A DNA stretch of 35,561 bases from Ruminococcaceae bacterium UBA5891. Its GTDB lineage: Bacteria > Bacillota > Clostridia > Oscillospirales > Acutalibacteraceae. The number at the start of each line of letters is the position of its first letter. Within the stretch, counting starts at the first letter, position 1. The notes beneath the pieces are model-generated. The model was not told where the DNA came from, did not search any database, and saw only the letters and a list, made by a program, of their open reading frames with translations. The stretch lies in NCBI GenBank assembly GCA_002431945.1, contig DJET01000006.1, positions 1 to 35,561 on the forward strand. The letters are read 5' to 3'. Positions 1-8,482 of this stretch are shown here, piece after piece. The translations under genes and the position numbers were made by a program.

Positions 1-125
1 AGCAATCCGTTCTTCCATTTTCGTCATTGCGAAGGTGCGGGTGTCCGGTGGACACCTCTGCGGAGCAGAAGCACCGACCGAGCCGGCAGGCGAGACCGCC
101 GAAAGGTGCGCGGCAATCCGTTTCT
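1..125 (-). repeat. Dispersed intergenic repeat element
   Basis: The stretch is bounded by two copies of GCAATCCGTT (2-11 and 113-122), in direct orientation. Positions 85-125, read on the minus strand, match the last 41 bases of the window (35521-35561) at about 37 of 41 positions. The same boundary unit (ACGGATTGCCGCGCACCTT on the minus strand) occurs twice more at 9579-9724. The inside is GC-rich and includes GGTGTCC/GGACACC self-complementary bases at 42-56. No open reading frame explains it. It looks like a small non-coding dispersed repeat of the kind scattered between clostridial genes; whether it moves is unknown. Confidence 0.7.
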
Positions 126-163
126 TTTTAATGTAAATATGCTTTCCTCTGCACAAAGCGTTC

Positions 164-210
164 AAAATAATAGCCTGCGGTTTCAAAGGAAAACCGCAGG
201 CTATTATTTT
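164..210 (-). terminator. Bidirectional hairpin terminator ending the region 1 operon
   Basis: A perfect 20-bp stem (164-183 with 191-210) encloses a 7-base loop. The core is TAGCCTGCGGTTT and the outer part is A/T-rich, so a run of U follows the GC core in either direction. The stop codon of the last operon gene (209-211) lies inside the outer stem. Confidence 0.85.
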
Positions 211-1213
211 ATAATTTTTTAATCATTTCGGGGTGCGCCTCTTTAAGCCAAGCAACATATTCGTTATAATATTTCCCCGCTTTGTCATAACCAGTGTAGG
301 CTATGCTGTCCGGCTTGCTGAAAAGCCCTTCGAAAATAAATACAAGAATATTATCGGCATAAGGAGATACCGCGGCAAGCTGTTTTTTAAGCCTGTCAAA
401 GCCCGCCGGAATAAGCGGTGTTTCGGCTACGTTGTCCTTACCCTCCCAGGTAAAGGTTTCAACATCTGCCCAAAGCTTTCTTTGCGGAACCTTATCATGC
501 ACACGGCGCAAAATTTCAAAGGCGCGCTCGCTTTCATCGGTATTCATAGCGTAGCACCCGACCGTATCCTGATAAGCCACGATATCAACGTCAAGCTCTT
601 CAAGCTGTTTTATAAATTTTGCGTCTTCGGTTGCGGTGCGCGTGCCGTAGGGCGCGGTTAAAAATTTTGCTTTAGGCGTAAGCAGTCTTGCCTGCTTGCT
701 TGAATCGTTTATGTATTTTATAAAATGATCGGCAAAATACGGCGAAAGATAGGATTCCCAAGCCCAGTACCAGCCGTAAAAGCTTTTGTGACCGCTGTAT
801 TTTTCAGCCACCTCTTCAAGCATGGTATATCTACCCTTTACGGATTCGGGGTAAAACATTTCGTCTATTTTAAAATAGTATTCGTCGTGATAATAGTCGT
901 TATTTAAAAATACGTTTATGCCGTACTTATCGCAGGCGGTCATAACCGCCTCAAGCGGGTCGGCGGACGCCATAGGATATTTCGGCAGAACCTTAGAATC
1001 GTAAACCGCATATCCGTGCGACGCAACGTTACACATTACAAGATATTTCATTCCAAGCTCCGCCATATCCTTAATAAGCGCGTCCCACTGCCCGTCAGTG
1101 TATTTTATGCAGGCGTCGTTCCAATAATAATGGCGCCTGTCGTACCAATAAATAGAAAACCAGCTTCCTACTATCGGCTTTATAACGGAGTTTTTATCTC
1201 CAATATTCAACAT
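209..1213 (-). CDS. DUF4434-type TIM-barrel protein, cytosolic
   Basis: The 334-residue protein has no signal peptide, so it should act in the cytosol. It shares three spaced motifs with the DUF4434 lipoprotein encoded at 4411-5811. These are FYGWYW followed by a Glu (E153; E184 in the partner), Asp before VG (D216; D264), and WA-x-x-E (E252; E300). DUF4434 proteins are predicted glycoside-hydrolase-like barrels. The two conserved glutamates are placed as expected for an acid/base and nucleophile pair, but that role is inference. It is the last gene of the operon, 14 bases after the ADP-ribosylglycohydrolase-like gene. The start ATG follows AAGGGG. Likely substrate: an imported oligosaccharide or glycoside. 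The family call is fairly sure; the activity is not known. Confidence 0.75.
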   Translation of the reverse strand: MLNIGDKNSVIKPIVGSWFSIYWYDRRHYYWNDACIKYTDGQWDALIKDMAELGMKYLVMCNVASHGYAVYDSKVLPKYPMASADPLEAVMTACDKYGINVFLNNDYYHDEYYFKIDEMFYPESVKGRYTMLEEVAEKYSGHKSFYGWYWAWESYLSPYFADHFIKYINDSSKQARLLTPKAKFLTAPYGTRTATEDAKFIKQLEELDVDIVAYQDTVGCYAMNTDESERAFEILRRVHDKVPQRKLWADVETFTWEGKDNVAETPLIPAGFDRLKKQLAAVSPYADNILVFIFEGLFSKPDSIAYTGYDKAGKYYNEYVAWLKEAHPEMIKKL

Positions 1214-1227
1214 ACCCTAATTACCCC

Positions 1228-2535
1228 TTAAAATTTGCAAACATTTTTTACCGCCTGCGCCTTAAAGCGTTCAAGCAGATCGTCTATCTTAAACTCTTCA
1301 ATACCGTTAAGGTAAGAAAGAACCGTGTTGTTAAACGGCCGATACCAATGCTCAGGCAGATTTTCCTTTCCTATCACCGCGCCCACTATGCTTGCGGCGG
1401 TAGCCGCCGTGCAGTCGTTATCAAGACCCATAGCAACGGTGTTTGATATAACCTTTGTGAAATCCCTGCCGCCCAAATGTATACCGAATACGGTAAGGCA
1501 GGCATTGTTAAGCGTATGCGCTATCGGCATATCGGGGAAGCGCTTGTTTACCGCCTCTCTCGCTTCAAGATAGCTGTGGATATTCGGGCATTCCTTAAAC
1601 GCCCATCTGAGCGACCTTGCAAGCAGGCAGTCCTGCGGAATTTCATTCATTGCAAGCTTTAACGCGTCCATCGGGTCGTCCACACAAAACGCTATTGCTT
1701 CGGCGGCGGCAAAATACATAGCCCCGTATACGCCATTGCGGCGGTGCGTAAGCATTGCGTCCCTGTATGCAAATTCAGCCGCAAGTTCGGGGTGGCCGGG
1801 CGCCATATATGCCCACGGATCGGAGCGTATATCCGCGCCTATAAGCTGTAAATACGGGTTGTGGTCAAGCGCCGCCGCTTCGCCCTTAAGTCCGTTTTTA
1901 AGGTTGCGCAAAGCCGCTTCCTCCGCCGTATAGCCGTAAGGAACATATTTAAGCCAGCTCTCCCCCACGTTTTCGGTAGTAAAGTTCTTACCGTACTCCT
2001 CCATAATAAGTAGACCTTCCATGGTATACATTATGTCGTCGTCAACAGGTGCAAACCGCATATTTCCGCGCGTATAATCCTCTATCGGGCTTTTCCAGTA
2101 ACGAAGCGTTCCGGGGGTTCCGGGCGCTTTGGTCCAATAATCGGTCGGGGGAAATTCGTCGCCGTTAGCCTTGGCAAGATTTTGCATATCCTTTATTTCA
2201 TAGCCCTCTACAATAGAGCCCAAAAGGCAGCCTGCAATTCTTCCCAAAAGCGCGCCTGCAAGGCGGTCTTCGTAATTTTCGGGCAGCCCCTCGCAATAAG
2301 CGCGTTTGCCCCCTGCCCTTAAAGCCTTTATTTCGTCAAGACCGTCCGGCTCGTTTTTAAGCAGCTCCTTATTCATAGGCAGCTTTAAAATTTTATCTAT
2401 CGCCTGTTCAAGATATTTTGCGGTGCCGCCCATTATGTCTTCAATTCCGTCCGCCTGATATTCGGTCATAAGGCTTGCGTATTCGTTAAGAATTGACGAT
2501 ACCCACCAAATATTTGTATAACCCTTATATGACAT
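1228..2535 (-). CDS. ADP-ribosylglycohydrolase family protein
   Basis: This is a 435-residue cytosolic protein. The domain starts near residue 89 with DRLAGALLGRIAGCLLGS, a typical first helix of the ADP-ribosylglycohydrolase (DraG/ARH) fold. The metal-binding acidic residues are visible: D165-D166-D167 (VDDD) and D372/D374 in GLDNDCTAA, which corresponds to the usual GGDTDT-type motif. An extra segment of about 88 residues precedes the domain. Known members remove ADP-ribose from proteins or small molecules with two Mg ions. Many bacterial members sit in sugar operons with undefined substrates. Here it lies 3 bases from an SGNH hydrolase gene and 14 bases before a DUF4434 gene, which suggests hydrolysis of an imported glycoside rather than protein de-modification. 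The start ATG follows GGAGG. Confidence 0.85.
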   Translation of the reverse strand: MSYKGYTNIWWVSSILNEYASLMTEYQADGIEDIMGGTAKYLEQAIDKILKLPMNKELLKNEPDGLDEIKALRAGGKRAYCEGLPENYEDRLAGALLGRIAGCLLGSIVEGYEIKDMQNLAKANGDEFPPTDYWTKAPGTPGTLRYWKSPIEDYTRGNMRFAPVDDDIMYTMEGLLIMEEYGKNFTTENVGESWLKYVPYGYTAEEAALRNLKNGLKGEAAALDHNPYLQLIGADIRSDPWAYMAPGHPELAAEFAYRDAMLTHRRNGVYGAMYFAAAEAIAFCVDDPMDALKLAMNEIPQDCLLARSLRWAFKECPNIHSYLEAREAVNKRFPDMPIAHTLNNACLTVFGIHLGGRDFTKVISNTVAMGLDNDCTAATAASIVGAVIGKENLPEHWYRPFNNTVLSYLNGIEEFKIDDLLERFKAQAVKNVCKF

Positions 2536-2538
2536 ACG

Positions 2539-3135
2539 TTAATCCTCCGTTAAAGAAAGCTCTTTTCTGATCATTTTTGCCGCCTGCTTTGCGCAAAGCA
2601 TATACCCCTCTTCGGTTAAATGAAGCTTATCGGGGCATTTATAATAATTTTCGCCCTTAACCGCTATCTCATAAATATCGTTTACGGGTATTTTTTCCGC
2701 GCTCATCAATGCTTTTGCAGCGCTGTTGTACGAACGCACCCAATCGTTATCGTATGAAATGTAGCAGCCCGTATCGGTGTTATCCATTGCCGAGCCCTTT
2801 TCAAGCACGGGCGGCGTTGTGGCAAAAATTATTTTATCGGCGTTTTGCCTGCAAAGCGCTATTATGCGGCGCAAAAAATGCAGATATTCGTCTATGGGGG
2901 TCATAGCCTCGGTCATGGGGGCCTCGACGTTCATATCCCAATAGCCGTTGTTCCAGTGAACCAAATCAAAACGGCCGTATTCCTTAAACATTTGGTTTGC
3001 CTGCCACAAGGTGTAAGAGGCAAAACGTCCGTTATCGTCGCTGAATATAACCTCGCATTCGTCCTTAAGCAGCTCTTTTAACTGATATTGATAGCCCATA
3101 CGTATGGAATCGCCGAGCAAAAGTACCTTTTTCAT
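2539..3135 (-). CDS. SGNH/GDSL-family hydrolase, cytosolic
   Basis: The 198-residue protein starts directly with the block I motif LLLGDSIRMGY, with nucleophile S10. Block III is reduced to HWNNGYWD (N62/N63). The C-terminal catalytic pair is D169/H172 in DKLHLTEEGY. There is no signal peptide. Family members are esterases or carbohydrate deacetylases. In this operon a likely task is removing acetyl or other acyl groups from an imported sugar, which is inference. A strong AAGGAG site precedes the ATG. The gene lies downstream of an internal hairpin that may lower expression relative to the upstream surface-protein genes. Confidence 0.85.
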   Translation of the reverse strand: MKKVLLLGDSIRMGYQYQLKELLKDECEVIFSDDNGRFASYTLWQANQMFKEYGRFDLVHWNNGYWDMNVEAPMTEAMTPIDEYLHFLRRIIALCRQNADKIIFATTPPVLEKGSAMDNTDTGCYISYDNDWVRSYNSAAKALMSAEKIPVNDIYEIAVKGENYYKCPDKLHLTEEGYMLCAKQAAKMIRKELSLTED

Positions 3136-3150
3136 AGCTTCTCCTTGGTT

Positions 3151-3203
3151 AAAAAACGGCGGTTACCGGTCAGAAAACCCTTTCTATTTCCGGAACGCCG
3201 CCG
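3151..3203 (-). terminator. Internal hairpin with U-tract (partial terminator) inside the operon
   Basis: On the minus strand a GC-rich arm CGGCGGCGTTCCGG (3203-3190) pairs imperfectly with CCGGTAACCGCCG (3169-3157) and is followed at once by TTTTTT (3156-3151). It lies between the membrane-anchored protein gene and the SGNH hydrolase gene. It could end most transcripts after the three surface-protein genes and let a fraction read on into the three cytosolic genes. Confidence 0.6.
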
Positions 3204-3216
3204 ATTTTAATATTTA

Positions 3217-4347
3217 TTACTCTTCAGTGTTGTGCTTTTTCTTGAAATAAAGGAAGTACCAGCAGCCGGCTCCAGCGCCTGCAACTGCAACCACACCCAA
3301 AACTATCCACAGCCATAAAAGACTGCCGCTCTTTTCGGTCTTGGTTTCCTTATCGGACGAAACGGAAGAAACGTCCGTGCTTTCCGATGAAGAATCTATT
3401 ACCGAAGTATCGGACGAGGTATCCGAAGAAACCTGACTTTGAGTATCCGACGCGGTGCTTGAAACCGCAGAGCTTTGTACATGCGAGGTTGTTCCGCCGG
3501 ACGGCTTATTATTATCGGCAGCCGCGCTGAAATCGCCTGTAAAGCCCATTTCGTCAAACCATATAACCGAGCCTGCCTGACGCTTATAGTTGCCCATACC
3601 GAACTGAACCACCTGCATCTGCTTGCCGTAAAAACGGTCGTTAACGGTGTCGCCGTTCCAGTCGCAGTAATCAAACTCGCTCATCGGCATTTTTATCCAG
3701 CCGCGGTAATTAACGGGAAGATAAAAATCGGTTTCGTTGTTTGCCTGCTTTGCCCAACCGCCGTTTCCGTCTTCATAAAGGTAATAACCGCCCTTTGTAC
3801 CGCTTTTCGGTTTCCATGCGGTAGAAGCGTCGGAGGTTACAGAGCCGTCCGCCAAAACATTGGCCTCTTGAATATAAAGTATAATTCCCTTTTGGTCGGT
3901 GTAGCCGTCCTTAAAGCCGGTGGTATCGCACCAGAACATAAAATCGGTAGCGCCGTATACGTCTACAAGCTTGTTCTGACCGTATCTTACGTTAAAAGAG
4001 ATCGGGCAGTAAGCGCCGCCTTCGGGCGCCTGATCGGTAACCGAAAGCTTAAGCGCATTGCCGCGAACGGCATTTGAAGAATCGATAGCAAGGTTATAAG
4101 TAAGACCCACGCCCTGAGCGTCGATGCACTTTTCGCTTTTCGAATCGCCTACGGTATCCGTGCGGGTGCCTACCTTTGTATCGCCGTTTTGATATGTGCC
4201 GGGCGTAGTATCAAAATCGAAAACCGGCTTAAAGTTTTTATCGGTTATCTGAAAGCTTGAAGCCGCCGAAGCGTTAAGTCCGCCTATAACGCTTACCGCC
4301 ATAACCATACTTAAAGCCGCAGATAAAAGTTTACCTGTTCTTTTCAT
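3217..4347 (-). CDS. Secreted, membrane-anchored beta-sandwich (carbohydrate-binding-like) protein
   Basis: The 376-residue protein has a Sec signal peptide (about residues 1-29, ending NASAAS). A globular domain of about 240 residues follows, then a Ser/Thr-rich linker (about 275-335), one transmembrane helix (about 343-368) and a KKK tail. There is no LPXTG-like motif, so it should be held by the helix. The globular part resembles the protein at 23380-24339. Both open with an FDFDT/TDFET strand and share a late block of the type GWIKMPMSEFDYCDW / GYVRIPLSEFDPDW, ending W/AIDEMGF or AIDNIGF. That layout fits a galactose-binding-like CBM fold, though I do not recognise a named family. Its likely job is binding a polysaccharide or glycoconjugate at the cell surface. 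Confidence 0.7.
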   Translation of the reverse strand: MKRTGKLLSAALSMVMAVSVIGGLNASAASSFQITDKNFKPVFDFDTTPGTYQNGDTKVGTRTDTVGDSKSEKCIDAQGVGLTYNLAIDSSNAVRGNALKLSVTDQAPEGGAYCPISFNVRYGQNKLVDVYGATDFMFWCDTTGFKDGYTDQKGIILYIQEANVLADGSVTSDASTAWKPKSGTKGGYYLYEDGNGGWAKQANNETDFYLPVNYRGWIKMPMSEFDYCDWNGDTVNDRFYGKQMQVVQFGMGNYKRQAGSVIWFDEMGFTGDFSAAADNNKPSGGTTSHVQSSAVSSTASDTQSQVSSDTSSDTSVIDSSSESTDVSSVSSDKETKTEKSGSLLWLWIVLGVVAVAGAGAGCWYFLYFKKKHNTEE

Positions 4348-4370
4348 ATATAAGAACCTTTCCTTCCTGT

Positions 4371-4399
4371 AGAACCGCGTATATTTTCGGGGCGGTTCT
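4371..4399 (-). other. Intercistronic hairpin
   Basis: The 8-bp arms AGAACCGC (4371-4378) and GCGGTTCT (4392-4399) face each other in the 63-base gap between the DUF4434 lipoprotein gene and the next gene. No U-tract follows, so an mRNA-processing or stabilising element is more likely than a terminator. Confidence 0.45.
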
Positions 4400-4410
4400 T
4401 AAACTAAAAA

Positions 4411-5811
4411 TTATTTAAGTACAAAAGTGCTTTTCTTTGATTCGTTGCCCGAACAGTCAACGGCGGTAACGTCGTATGTTATCTGACCTACGGTTTCAAG
4501 AATTGACTTTGCTTCCCAATCGCTGGTTGTCGTATCAATTACAGGGGCTGTGGGAACATTATCGCTTAAGCCTGCGCGGATATTTTCTATCAGCTTGCCC
4601 TCACGGTAAATGTTATAGCCGCAAATGCCTATATTATCGCTTGACTCGTTCCATTCAAGTATTGCGGCGTTGTTTTGAAGCTCAACCGTAAAATTCGCCG
4701 GAGCCGTGGGCGCTTCTGTTTCAAGCTTTCCGTTTTTAATATAATAGCGGTAAGCCGCGTCGTAACCCGGCACCGTATTATACGGGCTGTAATAGTGCGA
4801 ATAAGCAAAGGTAATCGTTTTTTCGCAATACTTTGCGGCTATTTCCATTTGCTTTGAAAATCTGCCCATATCCGCCGTGCAGGCGTCGCCCTGAACGGTA
4901 TAATCAAAATCCTCGCAGTTTGCCCAAAACTTGATCTTTCCGGTTTCGGCAACCGCCTTTGAATAAGCCTCAAGCCATTTATCAAGGTACTGCACCTTAG
5001 TGCCGCCGGCCCCTACCGAATCCATAGGGCATAATATATCGCCCTTTCTGAAATTCGTCTTTTTAATAAGGTCGCGCCAGAACTGATAGTTATCGTCCGC
5101 CGAGCCTAAATCGGTATTGGCAAACGGGCTGAACATAAACGGCATATCGGGGCTTAGCTTGCTTAAGTAATCAAGCGAAATGTTCATACCGTCCGATAAA
5201 ACGTCTATAAATTTATCCCTTACGGCAGAAGTCACCTTAAAAATATCGGCGTTCCATATTTCGGGGTTCCAGTACCAGCCGTAAAACGTATCCTTGTACT
5301 TTTCGTGATAGCTTGCATAAAGCTCGTTTGCAATATCGTTGCAGGTATTCATAGCCGAGGTGAGCCATTCCTTGTCGTAAACAAATTTATCCCACCAGTT
5401 TTCGTCAAGGCTCATACCCACAAAAACCTTAAACCCGTATTTTTTGCAGTTTCGCAAGGCGTTTTCCACGGTGTCGCTGCCAAGGTAGCCTTCCTTTAAG
5501 CCGTCAAGCTTTGAAGGATAATATGTTGTCCATGCGCCCGCAGTGCTTTTAACCGCGGTATCGCCCAAAACTATAATATCCATACCGAGGTCTTTAAGAT
5601 TTTTAAGCTCCTTGCCCCAGCGTTCGTCGTCCCACGGGTTGCAAAGCCACGATTGAATAAACGTTCCCGAAAGCTTCACCTTATCGGCTCCCTTTGTAAG
5701 CTTGTTTTCCGTTTCGGTTTCGTTCTTACCGCCGGAAGCGCAGCCGACGGTAAGAAGCATAAACGCTCCGACAAGAGAAATACTTATCAGTTTTGCCAGT
5801 TTGTTTTTCAT
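4411..5811 (-). CDS. DUF4434 lipoprotein with C-terminal fibronectin type III domain
   Basis: The start at 5811 gives a 466-residue protein with a lipoprotein signal: basic N-terminus, hydrophobic core and lipobox LTVGC with C24. A GGCAGGGGG site precedes it. An in-frame start further upstream (5910) would overlap the previous gene and bury the signal peptide. Residues about 47-355 are a DUF4434 barrel (opening GTFIQSWLCNPWDDERW) with candidate catalytic E184 (GWYWNPE), D264 (PMDSVG) and E300 (WANCE). Residues about 365-466 are an FN3 domain (APTAPANFTVEL to YDVTAVDCSGNES). The protein should sit on the outer face of the membrane. It is the extracellular partner of the cytosolic DUF4434 protein at 209-1213. 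Glycoside-hydrolase-like activity is inferred, not shown. Confidence 0.85.
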   Translation of the reverse strand: MKNKLAKLISISLVGAFMLLTVGCASGGKNETETENKLTKGADKVKLSGTFIQSWLCNPWDDERWGKELKNLKDLGMDIIVLGDTAVKSTAGAWTTYYPSKLDGLKEGYLGSDTVENALRNCKKYGFKVFVGMSLDENWWDKFVYDKEWLTSAMNTCNDIANELYASYHEKYKDTFYGWYWNPEIWNADIFKVTSAVRDKFIDVLSDGMNISLDYLSKLSPDMPFMFSPFANTDLGSADDNYQFWRDLIKKTNFRKGDILCPMDSVGAGGTKVQYLDKWLEAYSKAVAETGKIKFWANCEDFDYTVQGDACTADMGRFSKQMEIAAKYCEKTITFAYSHYYSPYNTVPGYDAAYRYYIKNGKLETEAPTAPANFTVELQNNAAILEWNESSDNIGICGYNIYREGKLIENIRAGLSDNVPTAPVIDTTTSDWEAKSILETVGQITYDVTAVDCSGNESKKSTFVLK

Positions 5812-5846
5812 TATCAGGTTTCCCCCTGCCGGAATATCGGCTTTAA

Positions 5847-8453
5847 TTATTTGTTTGCAGTAAGCTTCTTTTCCCGTGAAAGAAATACTACTGCCGCGGC
5901 AGAAAGGCAAAGAAGCGCGGTTGCCGTGTAGGGCAAAGTCTCGCCGGTCTTCGGAACGCTGCCGTCTGCGTCGTTTTTAATACCGGTGTATTTCTTATCG
6001 CCGTTATTATTGTTATTATTATTGCCGCCGTTGTTTCCGCCGTTATTTCCGCCGCCTTCATCGATAGAGCCTGTAAAGTTATTATTGGCAAACGTCCACA
6101 CCTTAGCGGGCGATATCATTTTTTCAAGCTCAATTTCAGAAGAATATACGTTTATTCTGGTATTGCCGTTCTTATCTATCTGAACAAACATCATATCCTT
6201 TTCGCCGCAGCCGGTGCCTACCGAAACGTAGCCGCCGTTTCTCCATATATCGGGTGTTGCGTGCGAATGACCTGCAAAGTATACTACGTTTGAATACTTC
6301 TCAATGATCGGTCCTATTGTAGTGCTGTACCAGCGCGACTCGGTGAGATCGTCCTCGTCGTCTATAACGGTATCCTTAGGCTGAACGTGGCTGTATACCA
6401 CTATCGGCATATTCGGGGTATCCTTTTCGGCTTTCTTTAACTCGCCGTCAAGCCATTTAAGATCGGTAGCGTCGTGGTTGCCGTCCATACCGTAAACGGA
6501 TATAAAGTGTATGCCGTTTATTACTGTGTGGTAATTGCCTCTTGTAATCTGTTCTGCGGTATTGCCCTCTACGGGATTTTGATAAACAAAATTACCGAGT
6601 ATATCGCGGAAAGAGTTTCTTCCGCTGAACGCACCGTCAAAATAAGCGTCGTGATTGCCTATCGCCGGTAAAAACGCGGTCTTTGCGGGGTCTAAGTTAG
6701 CGTCAAGGAACTGCTTAATTCTCGGATATTCCTTAAGCGGAGCCGCGTCGCCCAAGTCGCCGGCTACCAATACAGCCGCAAGCTTATCCGAACCGCCGGC
6801 AAGCTCTTTAGCCTTTTTAAGATAGTTTACAAAGTAAGTGTCGTGATTGCTTTCGGTTGCCTTTATGTGTATATCGGACATAGCCGCAAAATTGATAACA
6901 ACGTTGTCGCTGTCAAAATCGCCCTCAAATTTAATGCCGTAATAGTTTTCGGTTGAGGGACCTGTTACCACGTCCGCAGGGGTAGCCTTATTCGCATTAT
7001 CTGAAAGCGCTTTAACCTGTTCTGCGGTAAACGCCTTTGAATAGATCTTCACGTAGCTTACGCTGCCCTTCATACCTTCCGAGAACGCTCCGTTTTCATC
7101 GGGCTTGCCGCCTACATAAAGAACGCTTGCGTCGCCTGTAAGATATCCGAGCTCGCCCGGAGTAACATAGTCGTTCTGCTCGCCGTTTACATAATAATAA
7201 TATGTGCCGCCGTCGTATGTAACCATAACATGCATCCATTTAGCGGTCTCAACAGGCGTTGCTTCCGAGCCGTTTAACCAAAGCTGTCTGTAATTTCCGT
7301 CGGCAACCTTTTTGCCGAACTGGTAATGCATTGAATTTTGGTAAGTGCCCATAAGTCCGAAACCGCTGCCCTTATCCATACAGCCTATAATGGAAGAACC
7401 GTATTGGTTGGTTGTTGCGGGAAGCTCGTTCAGCTTTATCATAGCCTCAAACGTATATCCGTTTTGCATCTTGGCATAATCCGCTTCGGTCATTTTATAG
7501 CCAAGCCCCGAAGCTCCGTCAAAGCTTGCTACCTTTCTGTTAAGGGTTTCGTCCTTTTCAAGCTTAACGGTGCTGTCACTGTTGTCTATCAGAGCCGCCG
7601 CGCCCGCAACCTGCTGCGCAGTGCTGCCGTCGGAATAATCCGCGCAGAAAACGTCTGCTATCGCGCCGTTCTCGCTTGCCGCCTTTGCAAGCGCTTCGGC
7701 GTCTGCCGCAGAGGCCGCCTTTGAATACATCTTAAAGTAAGCCACGCTGCCGCGCATACCCTCGCCGAAATTACCGTGGTTAGAGTTGCCGCCTATGTAA
7801 AGCACCTGATCGCCGTCCGACGGGAAGCTTAATTCATAAGCCGACGTATTTTGCGAAGAATAATCATATAAAACGCCGTTAATATACATTTCGGTACGCT
7901 GTGTTTTGGTATTGCAGGTTAAAACCGCATGTATCCATTTATTAAGGGCAAATTTATCGCTTGCCTCATTATACCAAGCCTGACGGTAATTGTCGTTCTG
8001 CTTGTTTTTCTGATAATATATAGCGCCGTGGCCGCCGTCTGAATTAACGTCAAGTCCGAAGCCGTTATTACCGTACATATCGCCGAAAACAAACGCCTTT
8101 GTTCCGTCTGTAACCTTAAACATAAGCTCAACGGTATATCCGTTTTTGGCAATAAGATCTATTGTTTCCTTAGGTAAGGTGTAGCCGTAACCGGAATTGC
8201 TGTCGAAAGCGGCAACCTCTCTGCCCATTACCATATCGGGCTGTATCTTAGCGGTATTACCCGATGTTTCTACCAATGCCGGTTTGCCGGCTTCGGTAAT
8301 TTTATTTGCCGCCGAGCCTGTGGAATAATCGATATCGATTATATCCGCCGTCATTTCACCTTCGGCACCGGCATTTAAGCCTAACCCGACCATCGTGCTG
8401 AGTATTAAACACAGCGATACGAAAGCCGCCCAAAATGCTTTGAGTTTTTTCAT
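5847..8453 (-). CDS. Surface metallophosphoesterase with two LamG-like domains and LPXTG-like anchor
   Basis: The ATG at 8453 has a perfect AGGAGG eight bases upstream; an earlier in-frame start (8486) would include that site. The 868-residue protein has a signal peptide (about 1-32) and two concanavalin/LamG-like repeats (about 40-265 and 280-495). Each repeat carries a YTLP/YKMTEAD, GYTFEAMIKL, NYRQLW and YVNG...YVGG pattern. A calcineurin-like phosphoesterase domain follows, with D527/H529 (SDIH), D566/D569 (GDLGD), N600-H601-D602 (GNHD), H689 and H729/H731 (GHSH), all needed metal ligands. Then come an Asn/Gly-rich linker, VPKTGE, a hydrophobic helix and a basic tail, which is a degenerate sortase signal. 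It probably dephosphorylates or cleaves a phosphodiester in a glycan bound by the LamG domains. It is the first gene of the operon. Confidence 0.9.
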   Translation of the reverse strand: MKKLKAFWAAFVSLCLILSTMVGLGLNAGAEGEMTADIIDIDYSTGSAANKITEAGKPALVETSGNTAKIQPDMVMGREVAAFDSNSGYGYTLPKETIDLIAKNGYTVELMFKVTDGTKAFVFGDMYGNNGFGLDVNSDGGHGAIYYQKNKQNDNYRQAWYNEASDKFALNKWIHAVLTCNTKTQRTEMYINGVLYDYSSQNTSAYELSFPSDGDQVLYIGGNSNHGNFGEGMRGSVAYFKMYSKAASAADAEALAKAASENGAIADVFCADYSDGSTAQQVAGAAALIDNSDSTVKLEKDETLNRKVASFDGASGLGYKMTEADYAKMQNGYTFEAMIKLNELPATTNQYGSSIIGCMDKGSGFGLMGTYQNSMHYQFGKKVADGNYRQLWLNGSEATPVETAKWMHVMVTYDGGTYYYYVNGEQNDYVTPGELGYLTGDASVLYVGGKPDENGAFSEGMKGSVSYVKIYSKAFTAEQVKALSDNANKATPADVVTGPSTENYYGIKFEGDFDSDNVVINFAAMSDIHIKATESNHDTYFVNYLKKAKELAGGSDKLAAVLVAGDLGDAAPLKEYPRIKQFLDANLDPAKTAFLPAIGNHDAYFDGAFSGRNSFRDILGNFVYQNPVEGNTAEQITRGNYHTVINGIHFISVYGMDGNHDATDLKWLDGELKKAEKDTPNMPIVVYSHVQPKDTVIDDEDDLTESRWYSTTIGPIIEKYSNVVYFAGHSHATPDIWRNGGYVSVGTGCGEKDMMFVQIDKNGNTRINVYSSEIELEKMISPAKVWTFANNNFTGSIDEGGGNNGGNNGGNNNNNNNGDKKYTGIKNDADGSVPKTGETLPYTATALLCLSAAAVVFLSREKKLTANK

Positions 8454-8482
8454 TTTCTTTCCTCCTGAAATTTTTTTATCGG

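Noticed and set aside
233..661. Plus-strand reading frame of 142 codons inside the DUF4434 gene
   Set aside because: It has no ribosome site or recognisable domain and lies wholly antisense to a well-supported gene.
3217..3330. Sortase signal in the membrane-anchored protein
   Set aside because: The C-terminus has a helix and basic tail but no LPXTG-like motif before the helix.
5812..5910. N-terminal extension of the DUF4434 lipoprotein gene to 5910
   Set aside because: It would overlap the end of the upstream gene and hide a clean lipoprotein signal with its own ribosome site at 5811.
5990..6060. Trinucleotide-like DNA repeat
   Set aside because: It is the coding sequence of an Asn/Gly-rich linker in frame with the surface phosphoesterase, not a separate repeat element.
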